From: AC-32 sp963813435
GTDB lineage: Bacteria > Actinomycetota > Thermoleophilia > Gaiellales > Gaiellaceae
Reading direction: 5' to 3'
Length of the DNA stretch: 64,000 nt
NCBI GenBank assembly: GCA_963813435.1
Contig: CAWEYY010000002.1
Location: 620,001-684,000, forward strand
Part shown: in pieces, positions 44,885 to 53,970 of the stretch
Numbering within the stretch: position 1 is the first letter of the stretch
Layout: the number at the start of each line of letters is the position of its first letter
Made by a program: the position numbers and the translations under genes
Notes under the pieces: model-generated
Seen by the model: the letters and a program-made list of their open reading frames with translations, nothing else
Database searches by the model: none
What the model was told of the DNA's origin: nothing

Positions 44885-46311
44885 GCGGCGAGGTAGCCGT
44901 TCGGGTCCGCGTCCAGGTGCTCGGCCAGCCTCGTGGCCAGCGCCATGATCGTCAGGGACGGGTTGACCGACATCGTGCGCGGAACGAGCGAGCCGTCGCC
45001 GACGAAGAGGCGCTTCACGTCGTGCGACTCGCCGTTCCGGTCGACGACCGAGCGCTCCGGGTCGTCGCCCATCCGGCAGCTGCCCTGCACGTGCGTCGAC
45101 GCGAGCCCTGTCCAGCAGATCTGCTTCGCGCCCGCGGCCTCGAGTACCTCGCGGCTGAACTGAAGCGACGCGTCGATCCGCTCGAGCTCAGTCGGCCCGA
45201 AGTCGAGGTCGAACCGCTCGCCCCCGTTCTCGTCGATCATGACCGAAGCGTTGTTCTCGTCGGTGACGAGCGGCAGCAGCCCGACCCAGTGCCGGTACTT
45301 GTGCACGGCGTCGACGAGCGGCTGTCCCCACATCGGCCCGTTCTCGTCACAGAGCGTCGTGGCGAACGCGATCGGATCCTGGATCGTGGTCGCCTCCACC
45401 ACGAAGCCCCCGTCCTCGTCGAGCTGTCGGTCCATGCAGTGCGCGGTGATCGGGTAGACCATGTGCGCATCCTGCGGCTCGTCGAAGAGGCCGTAGACGA
45501 GACGGACTGGGTGGAGTCCGAGGTGCTTCCCGATCGCATCGTTGCTCAACCCGGAGCGCATCAGCAGCTGCGGTGTGTTCAGCGATCCGGCGGCGACGAC
45601 CACTGCCTCCGCACGAACCGTCTGCCGCTCTCCCGCCGCGTCCACGTACTCCACACCGGTCGCAACCCCGTCCTCGACCAGCACGCGCTCGACCGCGGCC
45701 TCTGCCCGCAGCTCGAGCAGCCCGCGCGCCCACGCCTCGTGGATGTACGTGTTCTGGGTCGATTTCCCCGCATTCGTCGGGCAGCCCTGGAGACACGAGC
45801 CGCAGCGCATGCAGTTGACGTCCGTGTACGAGCGCACCGGCTCGAGCTCGGCGCCGAGCGCCTTGAAGCCGGGCTCGACCGTGTACACGCTCTTCGTCCA
45901 GTCGGTCCGCTCGCGCACGCCGAGCACCTGCTCGACGCGGTCGTAGTACGGATCGAGGTCGGAGCGCGCGAACGGCTCGCCGCTTTCGTTCGTCAGGGCG
46001 GTCACCTGGTGCCATTTCGCAACGTCCTTCTCGTGAGCCCGGAGCGCGACCTTGGTGTTGATCGTCGTCGTTCCGCCGACGCACCGGCCCGCGAGGAACG
46101 CGACCATCTCGCCGCTCGGCAGCGGCGCCAGGCGCAGCGGCCACCAGAGGTCGTGCGTCGCCTTCGCCTCCCAGCGAACGAAGTCGGCGGCCGTGTAGTG
46201 CTTGCCGATCTCCAGCAGGAGGACGTCGCGCCCCCGTTGCGCCAGCTCGCCGGCGACGACGCCTCCGCCCGCGCCCGAGCCGACCACGACGACGTCGAAG
46301 CGGTCCTTCAC
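44881..46311 (-). CDS. GMC-family oxidoreductase with a cysteine cluster (476 aa)
   Basis: Flavoprotein starting RFDVVVVGSGAGGGVVAGEL, with GGTTTINTK, AGSLNTPQLL and the C-terminal VNPSLTIMALATRLAEHL. Between residues about 170 and 190 it has NCMRCGSCLQGCPTNAGKS, four Cys spaced as in a [4Fe-4S] or zinc site, absent from choline-dehydrogenase types. The partner gene upstream looks like the small subunit of gluconate-2-dehydrogenase-type complexes, so it is probably a membrane-associated alcohol or sugar dehydrogenase. Substrate unknown. Confidence 0.85.
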   Translation of the reverse strand: MKDRFDVVVVGSGAGGGVVAGELAQRGRDVLLLEIGKHYTAADFVRWEAKATHDLWWPLRLAPLPSGEMVAFLAGRCVGGTTTINTKVALRAHEKDVAKWHQVTALTNESGEPFARSDLDPYYDRVEQVLGVRERTDWTKSVYTVEPGFKALGAELEPVRSYTDVNCMRCGSCLQGCPTNAGKSTQNTYIHEAWARGLLELRAEAAVERVLVEDGVATGVEYVDAAGERQTVRAEAVVVAAGSLNTPQLLMRSGLSNDAIGKHLGLHPVRLVYGLFDEPQDAHMVYPITAHCMDRQLDEDGGFVVEATTIQDPIAFATTLCDENGPMWGQPLVDAVHKYRHWVGLLPLVTDENNASVMIDENGGERFDLDFGPTELERIDASLQFSREVLEAAGAKQICWTGLASTHVQGSCRMGDDPERSVVDRNGESHDVKRLFVGDGSLVPRTMSVNPSLTIMALATRLAEHLDADPNGYLAA

Positions 46312-46685
46312 GCGATCCCCATGTACGACCAGTCCTTGGCGAGACGAGTCGCAAGCGGCGAGTTGAAGTCGATCTCCTCCCACGCGCCCGGGCCTTCCTT
46401 GTCCGGCGCGACGAAGTCGCTGTAGTAGGCCTCGACCGCGAGCGCGCGCACCATCGCGAACTCGGGGGTGCGCGCGTGCTCGGCGAGAGCAGCGGCGCCC
46501 TCGGCCGCCGCAGGAGCCAGCGCGTCGATCGCGCCGAGCATCGCCTCCTGCACCGGCGGCGGCATCCCCGTCAGCAGCGCATCGACGTAGACGACCGGGC
46601 CGACGCGTCCCGAGCCGGGGACGAACAGCTCACACAGCGCCTCCACGGCCTCGGCACGGCTCGCGTCGAGGGTCCGCAGCGCCAC
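46308..46685 (-). CDS. Gluconate 2-dehydrogenase subunit 3-like small protein (125 aa)
   Basis: Small helical protein opening with LDASRAEAVEALCELFVPGSG and ending FNSPLATRLAKDWSYMGIA, resembling the small subunit that accompanies GMC flavoproteins (subunit 3 of gluconate 2-dehydrogenase). I see no twin-arginine signal, which that subunit often carries. It overlaps the GMC gene by four bases (GTGA), which supports a complex. It starts one base after the stop of the ABC ATPase gene. Confidence 0.7.
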   Translation of the reverse strand: MALRTLDASRAEAVEALCELFVPGSGRVGPVVYVDALLTGMPPPVQEAMLGAIDALAPAAAEGAAALAEHARTPEFAMVRALAVEAYYSDFVAPDKEGPGAWEEIDFNSPLATRLAKDWSYMGIA

Positions 46686-46686
46686 G

Positions 46687-47454
46687 TCAGCTCCCGATGG
46701 TCGCGCCGCCGCTGATCGCCTCGCCGCCCGTGAAGTAGGCGGAGTGGAGAACGTCGGGCCGGCTCTTCAGTTCCTGCGCCGTTCCCTGGTAGCGGATGCG
46801 GCCACCCTCGAGCACGTAGGCGCTCTGGGCAAGTGAGAGGGCGAGGTGTGCGAACTGCTCGATCAGCAACACGCCGACGCCGGACTCGGCGACGGACTGG
46901 ATCGTCGGCACCAGCCGCTTCACGACCACGGGCGCGAGGCCGAGCGAGAGCTCGTCGATGAGGATGAACCCCGGATGCGAGACGAGCGCCTGCGCGAGCA
47001 CGAGCATCTGCTGCTCGCCGCCCGAGAGCAGACGGCCGGGAGTGCGCCAACGTCGTTCGAGCTCCGGGAAGAGCTTGAGCGCGTAGGCGATTCCTTCCTT
47101 CTTCTGGTCGCGCGACAGCGCATAGGTGGCGACCCGGAGGTTGTCCTCGATCGTCAGCGCCGGCAGAAGCCGCCGGCCCTCCGGAACGATCGCAACGCCC
47201 GCGCCGCGGATCTTCTCCGGCGAGCTCTTCGTGAGATCCTGCTCGCCGAGCAGCACGCGGCCCGCGCTCGGCCGCAGCACTCCGGCGACTCCCAGCACCA
47301 GCGTCGACTTCCCGGCGCCGTTCGCGCCGAGGAGGGTCGTCACCTCTCCGGGCGGAATCTCGAGCGAGACTTCGTGCACGACGTCGCGGCCCGCGCGCGG
47401 AACAGAAAGCCCATCCAGGCGCAGCATCAGCTTGGCTCCGTCCGTGGCGCTCAC
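46687..47454 (-). CDS. livF: Branched-chain-type ABC transporter ATPase LivF (255 aa)
   Basis: Walker A GANGAGKST, signature LSGGEQQ, Walker B FILIDELSLGLAP, with the LivF-type spacing. It hydrolyses ATP to drive uptake together with LivG, LivH and LivM. GTG overlaps the livG stop (GTGA). Confidence 0.93.
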   Translation of the reverse strand: MSATDGAKLMLRLDGLSVPRAGRDVVHEVSLEIPPGEVTTLLGANGAGKSTLVLGVAGVLRPSAGRVLLGEQDLTKSSPEKIRGAGVAIVPEGRRLLPALTIEDNLRVATYALSRDQKKEGIAYALKLFPELERRWRTPGRLLSGGEQQMLVLAQALVSHPGFILIDELSLGLAPVVVKRLVPTIQSVAESGVGVLLIEQFAHLALSLAQSAYVLEGGRIRYQGTAQELKSRPDVLHSAYFTGGEAISGGATIGS

Positions 47455-48167
47455 AGCTCTTCCTCGGTGCCCAGGTAGGCGTTGATCACGCGCTCGTTCC
47501 GCAACACCTCAGCCGTGGGCCCGGAGGCGATCAGCTTGCCGAAGTCGAGCACGGCCGTCGTCTCGCAGCAGGCGGAGACGAGGCTCATGTCGTGGTCGAC
47601 CAGGATCACCAGCGCGCCGAACTGTGGAGGGATCCGCTGGATCACGTCCGCGAGATGCCGGGTCTCCTCGTCCGGCAAACCGGCGGCCGGCTCGTCGAGC
47701 AGCACGACCCGGGGCTTCCCCACGACAGCTCGCGCGACCTCCACGAGCCGACGCTCGCGGGCGCCGAGCCCTCCGACCTTCGTCGTCGGCGGCGTCTCGA
47801 GACCGACGAACTCGATCGCGGTCATGACCGCCTCGCGCCGGCCGGCACGGCCGGCTCCGGAGTGCTCGTGGATCATCGCCACGTTGTCGAACACCGAGAG
47901 CTGCTCGATCGCCTGCTGGGTCTGGAAGGTGCGCCGGAGACCCCAACGCGCCCGGCGGAAGTCAACCAGCTTGAGCAGGTCCTGGCCGAACGCCTCGATC
48001 GAGCCCGCGGACGGCTTCACGAAACCGGAGAGGACGTTGAAGAACGTCGTCTTGCCCGCACCGTTGGGGCCGATCAGCCCGCAGGCGCCGCCGGGGAACG
48101 TGACGCTCATGTCGTCGATCGGAATGACGCCGGAAAAGCGAACCGTGAGGCCCTTGACCTCGATCAC
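47451..48167 (-). CDS. livG: Branched-chain-type ABC transporter ATPase LivG (238 aa)
   Basis: Walker A GPNGAGKTT, a signature region GLGARERRLVEVARA (a degenerate form of LSxGxQ that is common in LivG), Walker B VVLLDEPAAGLP and the switch His in VDHDMSL. Second ATPase of the same importer. It overlaps both neighbours by four bases. Confidence 0.92.
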   Translation of the reverse strand: MIEVKGLTVRFSGVIPIDDMSVTFPGGACGLIGPNGAGKTTFFNVLSGFVKPSAGSIEAFGQDLLKLVDFRRARWGLRRTFQTQQAIEQLSVFDNVAMIHEHSGAGRAGRREAVMTAIEFVGLETPPTTKVGGLGARERRLVEVARAVVGKPRVVLLDEPAAGLPDEETRHLADVIQRIPPQFGALVILVDHDMSLVSACCETTAVLDFGKLIASGPTAEVLRNERVINAYLGTEEEL

Positions 48168-49246
48168 GTCGGTTCCTTCTTCTTGGGCGTTGCCTTCTTG
48201 AAGAGGCCGCCGATCAGCCGCCCGAGCTTGGCAAGGTCTTTAGGCATCTGGTCGGCGAGCCCGCCCGGCGCCGTGAGCAGCACCTGCCAGAGGCCGATCC
48301 CGAAGATGATCAGCAGGTAGTTCGGGTTGATGTGCCACTCCGCCTGGAAGACGAACGGCAGCAGCTGCAGGAAGATCCCGGCGACGAGGGCGCCCCAGAG
48401 CGTGAAGATGCCGCCGATCAGCGCGGTGGCGATCAGCGAGAGCGAGTCCTGAGTCGGGAAGCTGTAGGTGTTCGGGTGTCCGATCTGCGCGGCCAGCAGG
48501 CAGCCGGCGACACCCGTGATGAACGACGCGAGGGCAAACGCCCAGAGCTTGTAGCGCGTGATGTTGACGCCGGCCGCGAGGGCCGCCGGCTCGCTCTCAC
48601 GGATTGCCGCCCAGGCGCGGCCCGGCTTGCTCGCGAAGTGCACCAGCGCGAGCAGGAACATGAGCGCACAGACGACGACCGTGTAGCGGTAGTACGCGTT
48701 GTCTCCGGTCGCCGCCGAGGGCCTGGGCACCGCCTTGAGGCCGAGTGCGCTCGGCTGGTCGGTCCGGCCCGTGAAGCCGCCCCCGCCGTTCGGGAACTGG
48801 ATCACGGCCAGCACGATGTTGACCGCCCCCGCGGCCATGAGGGTGATCAGCGCGAGGTACAGGCCGCTCAGCCTGAGCGCCGGGAGACCGATCAGCACGC
48901 CGATCACGCACGTGATCGCTCCGGTGACCAGAAGAAGCACCGGGAACGGAAGGTCAGTGGCGAAGCTGAGCCGGGTCGCGATCCAGGTGCCGATCGCGAG
49001 GATCGCGATCTGGCCGAGGGAGATCATCCCGACGCGGCCGTAGAGAATGACGAGCCCCGCAGCGACGACGGAGTAGATCGCAACGCTCGTGAGCGTGTTG
49101 ATCCAGTCGCCCTGGAGCCAGGCCGGGAGCACGAAGAGCGCGACCGCGAGCAGCGCCGCGACCACGAAACCACGGACTACGGCGCCCCGGCCGATGGACG
49201 GCAACCGCGCCCGTCCTGCTGGATTCTCCGCGTGCGCTGCGTCCAC
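48164..49246 (-). CDS. livM: Branched-chain-type ABC transporter permease LivM (360 aa)
   Basis: About ten membrane helices with the LivM conserved region RLSGLYLALITLMAAGAV and the cytoplasmic-loop motif WAAIRESEPAALAAGVNITRYKLWAFA that contacts the ATPase. The C-terminus is Lys-rich (KKATPKKKEP). Start GTG at 49246 shares one base with the livH stop (TAGTG). Confidence 0.9.
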   Translation of the reverse strand: MDAAHAENPAGRARLPSIGRGAVVRGFVVAALLAVALFVLPAWLQGDWINTLTSVAIYSVVAAGLVILYGRVGMISLGQIAILAIGTWIATRLSFATDLPFPVLLLVTGAITCVIGVLIGLPALRLSGLYLALITLMAAGAVNIVLAVIQFPNGGGGFTGRTDQPSALGLKAVPRPSAATGDNAYYRYTVVVCALMFLLALVHFASKPGRAWAAIRESEPAALAAGVNITRYKLWAFALASFITGVAGCLLAAQIGHPNTYSFPTQDSLSLIATALIGGIFTLWGALVAGIFLQLLPFVFQAEWHINPNYLLIIFGIGLWQVLLTAPGGLADQMPKDLAKLGRLIGGLFKKATPKKKEPT

Positions 49247-50175
49247 TAGCGCGTCGCCGGCGCGAAGACGACGACGCGCCGACGCCCCATCCACAGCAGA
49301 GCGATGATGGAGAGGACGAACGGCGTGGCCGCGCGGTACGCCGTGACCGAGCCGTACGGCGTGAGGACGGCCTGAACGAAGCCGACCGTGATCCCGCCGG
49401 CGAGGGTCAGCCAGAGGGATTCGAGACGGCCGATGAGCGCCGCCGCGAGTGACGAGATCACGAGAAACGTCAGCGCTGAGTAGTCGAGCGACGTGTAGAG
49501 GTCGGCAAGCAGCAGGCCGGAGGCACCGCAGACGATGCCGGAGCCGAACCACGCTGTCGCCTCGACGCGACGAACCGGCACACCGAGCGTGGCGGTGATC
49601 TCACGGTCGTTCGCGACGGCCCGATACGCCGTGCCAAGCGCCGTGTAGCGCAGGAACAGGGTCGTCCACACCGTCAGCGCGAGCGCGAAGGCGATCGAGA
49701 GGATCTGAGTCAGGTTGACGGACGCCCCGAAGATCTCGTAGCGGTGACTCGAGGACGGGAGGATCAGCACGCGCACGAACGCGCCTCCCGCCGGAGCGCG
49801 CCACGCCATGATCCCGAGCAGGATCAACGCGAGCCCGAGCGTCCCCATCATCTTCACGAGCGGATCCCGTTTGGCGAAGGCGGGGCCGAACAACACTCCG
49901 TACACGAGGTTGATGACCCCGCCGAACGCGACACACGTGGCATAGGCCAGCCAGTGCGGCCAGCTCGTGTGGTTGATCATCCAGTAGGCGATCAGGGCGC
50001 CCGCGGCACCGACTGCGCCGAACGCGAGGTTCAGCACGCCGGTCGCCTTGTAGAGCACGACGATGCCGACTCCCGAGAGCGCGTACACCCCGCCCAGCGC
50101 GAGGCCGAGCACGATGTACGGCTTCAGGAACTCCCAGTCCACGCCGAACACCGAGAAGGCGACGACGCTAGACAT
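49246..50175 (-). CDS. livH: Branched-chain-type ABC transporter permease LivH (309 aa)
   Basis: Multi-pass permease: LGLALGGVYALSGVGIVVLYKATGVLN at the N-terminus and YRAVANDREITATLGVPVRRVEA as the ATPase-coupling loop, both diagnostic of LivH. First gene after the binding-protein gene, with a 52-base gap. Confidence 0.92.
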   Translation of the reverse strand: MSSVVAFSVFGVDWEFLKPYIVLGLALGGVYALSGVGIVVLYKATGVLNLAFGAVGAAGALIAYWMINHTSWPHWLAYATCVAFGGVINLVYGVLFGPAFAKRDPLVKMMGTLGLALILLGIMAWRAPAGGAFVRVLILPSSSHRYEIFGASVNLTQILSIAFALALTVWTTLFLRYTALGTAYRAVANDREITATLGVPVRRVEATAWFGSGIVCGASGLLLADLYTSLDYSALTFLVISSLAAALIGRLESLWLTLAGGITVGFVQAVLTPYGSVTAYRAATPFVLSIIALLWMGRRRVVVFAPATR

Positions 50176-50227
50176 CGGCTACCGCGGGCATCCTGATCGG
50201 TTTTCTATCTGGTCTTGGTTATCTCCG

Positions 50228-51544
50228 TTACTTCGTGTTGAGGTTGTACTTCTTCTCCCACTTCCGCGTCTGCGCGATCGAGTTGTCGACCGGCGCAATC
50301 GCGAAGCACTTGTCCTTCACGACGATCTTGCCGTTGTTGTACGTCACGGTGACGTCGTAGTTATTCGGGATGTGGTACGCGAGGTTCCCGACATACCACG
50401 GCTTGCAGAGGATGTCGGTGTGGATGTTCTTCAGGCTCCGAATCGACTTGTTGTAGCTCTTGGCCGTGACCGGACCCTTGATCTTCAGCAGGGCGATGGT
50501 CGCGAACTTCGCGTCCATGTAGCCCATCTGGCCGAACGCCTGAAGCACGACGGTGGGGGCGTACTTCTTGTTCATCGCCCTCCAGAGGTTGCTGTCAGGC
50601 GCGTTCTTGGTCAGGTTGGAGAACTCCTGGTTGATGAAGATCTTGTTGTCGAACTGACCGAACTGCTTCGCCATGAACTCGTTGGCGATCGGAGTCGACG
50701 ATCCCCACTTCACCTTGTTGATGACGCCCTGCGCGATCGCCGCGTTCAGGATCCCGGGGGCGGTGTCAGGCGTGAAGTCGATGATGACTCCGCCGCCCTG
50801 GCCGGCCTCCTGGACGAGCTGTGTGACGAGCGAGTTGGCGTCGGTGAGCGGCAGGACGACCGGAATCCTCTTGCCCTTGACGTGATGCTTCGCCGCGAGC
50901 TTGAGGACGCCACCGTCCGCGTACGCCGAGATCGTCGAAGGTGAAGCGACGATCAGCGACTTGGCGCCGCGCTTTAGCAGGGCCTGCGCCGCTCCGACGT
51001 TCGAGTAGCGGGGCCCCATGTTGGACTCGACGATCGACGGCTTGCCGAAGCATTCGGCCTGCACGCCGGCGCCGACCACTGTGTAGTGCTTCTGCTGGTA
51101 GTACTTCCAGTTCGTCCCGCACTCGGTGAAGCTGGTGTTCCCGACGATGCCGACGACCTTGTCGCTCTGGATCAACTTGTGAGCGAAACTCGCCTGCTGA
51201 GCGGGGTTGAGGTTCTCGACGTACTGGATGTACTTGACCGGCCGGCCGTGGATGCCGCCGTTGTCGTTGACGCACTTGAAGTAGGCGTTGACGATCTTGG
51301 CCATGGTCGTGAAGTCAACGCCGGGGATGAGCATGTTGATCGTGCCGATCTTGATCGGCTTCCCCTTCGCCTTCTTCTTGTTGCCCATGCCGCACTTCGC
51401 CTTGCCCGCGTAACCTGCCTGACCGACGAAGTACGGCGCCTTGGGAGCAGCCGTGCCACCTCCGGTCATGACGGCCGCCAGCACGAGGGCCACGACGACG
51501 ATCGTCGAGAGCCCGATGCCGGCGATTCGCTTTCGAGACTTCAT
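50228..51544 (-). CDS. Periplasmic/lipid-anchored substrate-binding protein of the branched-chain amino-acid type (438 aa)
   Basis: An N-terminal export signal (KSRKRIAGIGLSTIVVVALVLAAVM; no lipobox Cys seen) is followed by a two-lobe Leu/Ile/Val-type binding domain: IKIGTINMLIPG, KVVGIVGNTSFTECG and the hinge region. Homologues in catabolic clusters often bind aromatic acids or amides instead of amino acids, which would fit here. A perfect AGGAGG precedes the ATG. It leads the transporter operon. Confidence 0.88.
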   Translation of the reverse strand: MKSRKRIAGIGLSTIVVVALVLAAVMTGGGTAAPKAPYFVGQAGYAGKAKCGMGNKKKAKGKPIKIGTINMLIPGVDFTTMAKIVNAYFKCVNDNGGIHGRPVKYIQYVENLNPAQQASFAHKLIQSDKVVGIVGNTSFTECGTNWKYYQQKHYTVVGAGVQAECFGKPSIVESNMGPRYSNVGAAQALLKRGAKSLIVASPSTISAYADGGVLKLAAKHHVKGKRIPVVLPLTDANSLVTQLVQEAGQGGGVIIDFTPDTAPGILNAAIAQGVINKVKWGSSTPIANEFMAKQFGQFDNKIFINQEFSNLTKNAPDSNLWRAMNKKYAPTVVLQAFGQMGYMDAKFATIALLKIKGPVTAKSYNKSIRSLKNIHTDILCKPWYVGNLAYHIPNNYDVTVTYNNGKIVVKDKCFAIAPVDNSIAQTRKWEKKYNLNTK

Positions 51545-51600
51545 TCCTCCTCCTTTGGTCCCCCCGGATCCGACCGGCTCAATTGCCGTAGTGCAGCCAC

Positions 51601-51617
51601 GGTCCGCGTCGCGGACC
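51601..51617. promoter_or_regulatory. Perfect inverted repeat GGTCCGC-GTC-GCGGACC
   Basis: Seven-base arms and a three-base centre in the 172-base gap between the divergent binding-protein and amidase genes. The position suits an operator for either gene. Confidence 0.4.
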
Positions 51618-51716
51618 CGCAGCAGACCCCGTGAGCCTCCGTGAATTGAAGCTTACGGTCCAGATTGCGTCAACACCGCGTTTTCAAGCGGCTGCTGCAC
51701 GGCGACGGAGCGTGAG

Positions 51717-53066
51717 ATGATCGGCCTCGTGACCGATCCGGCCGACCTCGGGGTCAGGGACGCGGCCGCGGCACTTTCGGGGCGGTCCCTTTCGTCGCGC
51801 GAGCTGGTCGAGGCATGTCTCGCGCGCATCCGGGAACGCGACGGAACGCACTCGTTCGACGGCGATCCCGGCTCCGTGAACGCCTGGGTACGGGTCTACG
51901 AGGAGGACGCGCTCGAGGCCGCCGATCGTGCCGACAAGGTCCTCGCGCGCGCGAGAGACAAGCCACCTCCGCTGTGCGGTATCCCGATCGGCCTCAAGGA
52001 TCTGTACGCAGCTGCGGGAAAGCCGTTGACAGCCTCGAGCCGAGTCCTTGACGAGGTGCCCGAGCGCGACTGTGACGCCTGGGCGCGGCTCGCCGCTCAG
52101 GGCATGGTGCTGCTCGGGCACCTCCACACGCACGAGTTCGCGGCAGGTGGAACGACCGACCAGGTCGGCAACCCCTGGAACCTCGCGCTCTCGCCCGGCG
52201 GCTCGAGCGGCGGCTCCGCCGCGGCGCTTGCGGCGCGGATGGTTCCCGCCGCGACCGGAACAGACACAGCCGGCTCGGTGCGCATTCCTTCGGCGATGTG
52301 CGGGACGTGCGCGATCAAGCCGACCCGAGACCTCGTGTCGATCCGCGGGATCGTCCCGCTCAGCCCAACCTTCGACAACGCAGGGCCGATGGCTCGCACC
52401 GTCCGCGACTGCGAGCCGCTGCTCGGGGCGATGGCGGGCGCGATGCCACCATCAGCGCGACTGCCGCTCAAACGCGTTGCAGTCTCGCCGCGGATCGCAG
52501 ACCTCGATCCCGACGTCGCCGAGGGGTTCGAACGCGCGCTCGCCGCGCTCCCGGTCGTCGAGGTCCCGCCCCCCGAAGTGCCCCTCGACGTCGGAGTCTC
52601 GCTCGACATGATCTGCGTCGAGATGCTGGCCTGGCATCGCAGGTTCGACGACCAACGCGACCGATATCGGCCCTCGATCCGCGGCTTCCTCGAGCACGCC
52701 GAGAATCGGAAAATGAGCGGCGAGGAGTACTTCGCCGCGCAACAGCAGCGCGCCGAGGACGCGTGGCGCTGGGTCGACTGGTTCGCCGACCAACGAATCG
52801 ACGCGGTTGTCGAGCCGACGGTGCCGATCGTCCCCCACGAGCGAGGGAGCGGCTACGACGAGGCGTTCACCGACTACGCCGAGATCTCACTCACGCACTA
52901 CTGGAACTGGACGGGCCTGCCGGTCGTGGCGCTTCCCTCCGGCTTGGGCAGCCGGAGCGGGCTGCCGACCAGCGTCTCGCTCATCGGTCCGCCGGGGACG
53001 GAATGGGACCTGCTCGCCGCCGGCGCGGCGCTGCAGGACGAGCTCGGGGAGGTGACGCCGCCGTGA
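51717..53066 (+). CDS. Amidase-signature family hydrolase (449 aa)
   Basis: The Ser-cisSer-Lys triad is visible: Lys in GIPIGLKDLYA, cis-Ser in SPGGSSGGSAAALAARM, and the nucleophile Ser in GTDTAGSVRIPSA. Full length. It would hydrolyse a carboxamide (or a carbamoyl compound) in the cytoplasm. It diverges from the ABC importer genes, and its stop overlaps the next gene (GTGA), so the pair may process whatever the importer brings in. Confidence 0.88.
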   Translation: MIGLVTDPADLGVRDAAAALSGRSLSSRELVEACLARIRERDGTHSFDGDPGSVNAWVRVYEEDALEAADRADKVLARARDKPPPLCGIPIGLKDLYAAAGKPLTASSRVLDEVPERDCDAWARLAAQGMVLLGHLHTHEFAAGGTTDQVGNPWNLALSPGGSSGGSAAALAARMVPAATGTDTAGSVRIPSAMCGTCAIKPTRDLVSIRGIVPLSPTFDNAGPMARTVRDCEPLLGAMAGAMPPSARLPLKRVAVSPRIADLDPDVAEGFERALAALPVVEVPPPEVPLDVGVSLDMICVEMLAWHRRFDDQRDRYRPSIRGFLEHAENRKMSGEEYFAAQQQRAEDAWRWVDWFADQRIDAVVEPTVPIVPHERGSGYDEAFTDYAEISLTHYWNWTGLPVVALPSGLGSRSGLPTSVSLIGPPGTEWDLLAAGAALQDELGEVTPP

Positions 53067-53932
53067 TCGACGTCGACGCCGTGACCGCCATCGACGTCCA
53101 CGTGCACACCGAGCTCACGCGGGACGGCCACGATCCGCTCCCGCCCGAGCTTCGCGCCGCGGCGGCGCGCTACTTCAACAGCGACGAGCCGCTGCCGACT
53201 GTCGACGACGTCGCCGAGTACTACCGCGCGCGGAACATGGCGGCCGTCCTGTTCACGGTTGACTGGGAGGCCCGGAGCGGCCGGCCGCAGATCCCGAGCG
53301 AGGAGGTCGCGGACGCGGCCCGCGGCAACCCGGACGTGCTGATCCCGTTCGGAAGCGTCGACCCCTCACGCGCCGACGCCGTCGAGCGCGCGAGGCGGCT
53401 GATCGACGAGCACGGCGTCAAAGGATTCAAGTTCCACCCGAACCTGCAGGAGTTCTTCCCGAACGACCGCGCGGCATACCCCCTCTACGAGGTGATCGCC
53501 GAGGCGGGGCTGCCCGCGCTCTTCCACACGGGCCATAGCGGGATCGGCACCGGCCTGCCCGGCGGCGGCGGGCTGCACCTCAAGTACTCGAACCCGCTTC
53601 CCCTGGACGACGTCGCGGCCGACTTCCCCACGCTCCAGATCGTGCTCGCACATCCGTCGTTCCCCTGGCAGGACGAGGCGATCTCGATCTGCCTGCACAA
53701 GGCGAACGTCTGGATCGACCTCTCCGGGTGGTCGCCGAAGTACTTCCCGCCTCAGCTCGTGCAGTACGCGAACACGCAACTGCGCGAGAAGGTGCTGTTC
53801 GGCTCCGACTTCCCGCTGCTGACGCCCGAGCGCTGGCTGGCGGACTTCGCCGAGGCGCCGTTCAAGGACGAGGTGCGGCCGCTGATCCTGAAGGAGAACG
53901 CCGCGCGGCTGCTCGGGCTCAAGCCGGCATAG
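53063..53932 (+). CDS. Amidohydrolase-2 family protein (289 aa)
   Basis: TIM-barrel metal enzyme: AIDVHVHTEL (HxH), FKFHPNLQEF, ALFHTGHSG, LAHPSFPW and FGSDFPLL give the ligand set of the COG2159 group, whose members include decarboxylases of aromatic acids and hydratases. GTG start overlapping the amidase stop. Substrate unknown; a decarboxylase of a ring acid or of a cleavage product is possible. Confidence 0.82.
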   Translation: MIDVDAVTAIDVHVHTELTRDGHDPLPPELRAAAARYFNSDEPLPTVDDVAEYYRARNMAAVLFTVDWEARSGRPQIPSEEVADAARGNPDVLIPFGSVDPSRADAVERARRLIDEHGVKGFKFHPNLQEFFPNDRAAYPLYEVIAEAGLPALFHTGHSGIGTGLPGGGGLHLKYSNPLPLDDVAADFPTLQIVLAHPSFPWQDEAISICLHKANVWIDLSGWSPKYFPPQLVQYANTQLREKVLFGSDFPLLTPERWLADFAEAPFKDEVRPLILKENAARLLGLKPA

Positions 53933-53970
53933 CACGGTCGCGCTCAGGCAGGAAGTTACTTTCAGGCCGG

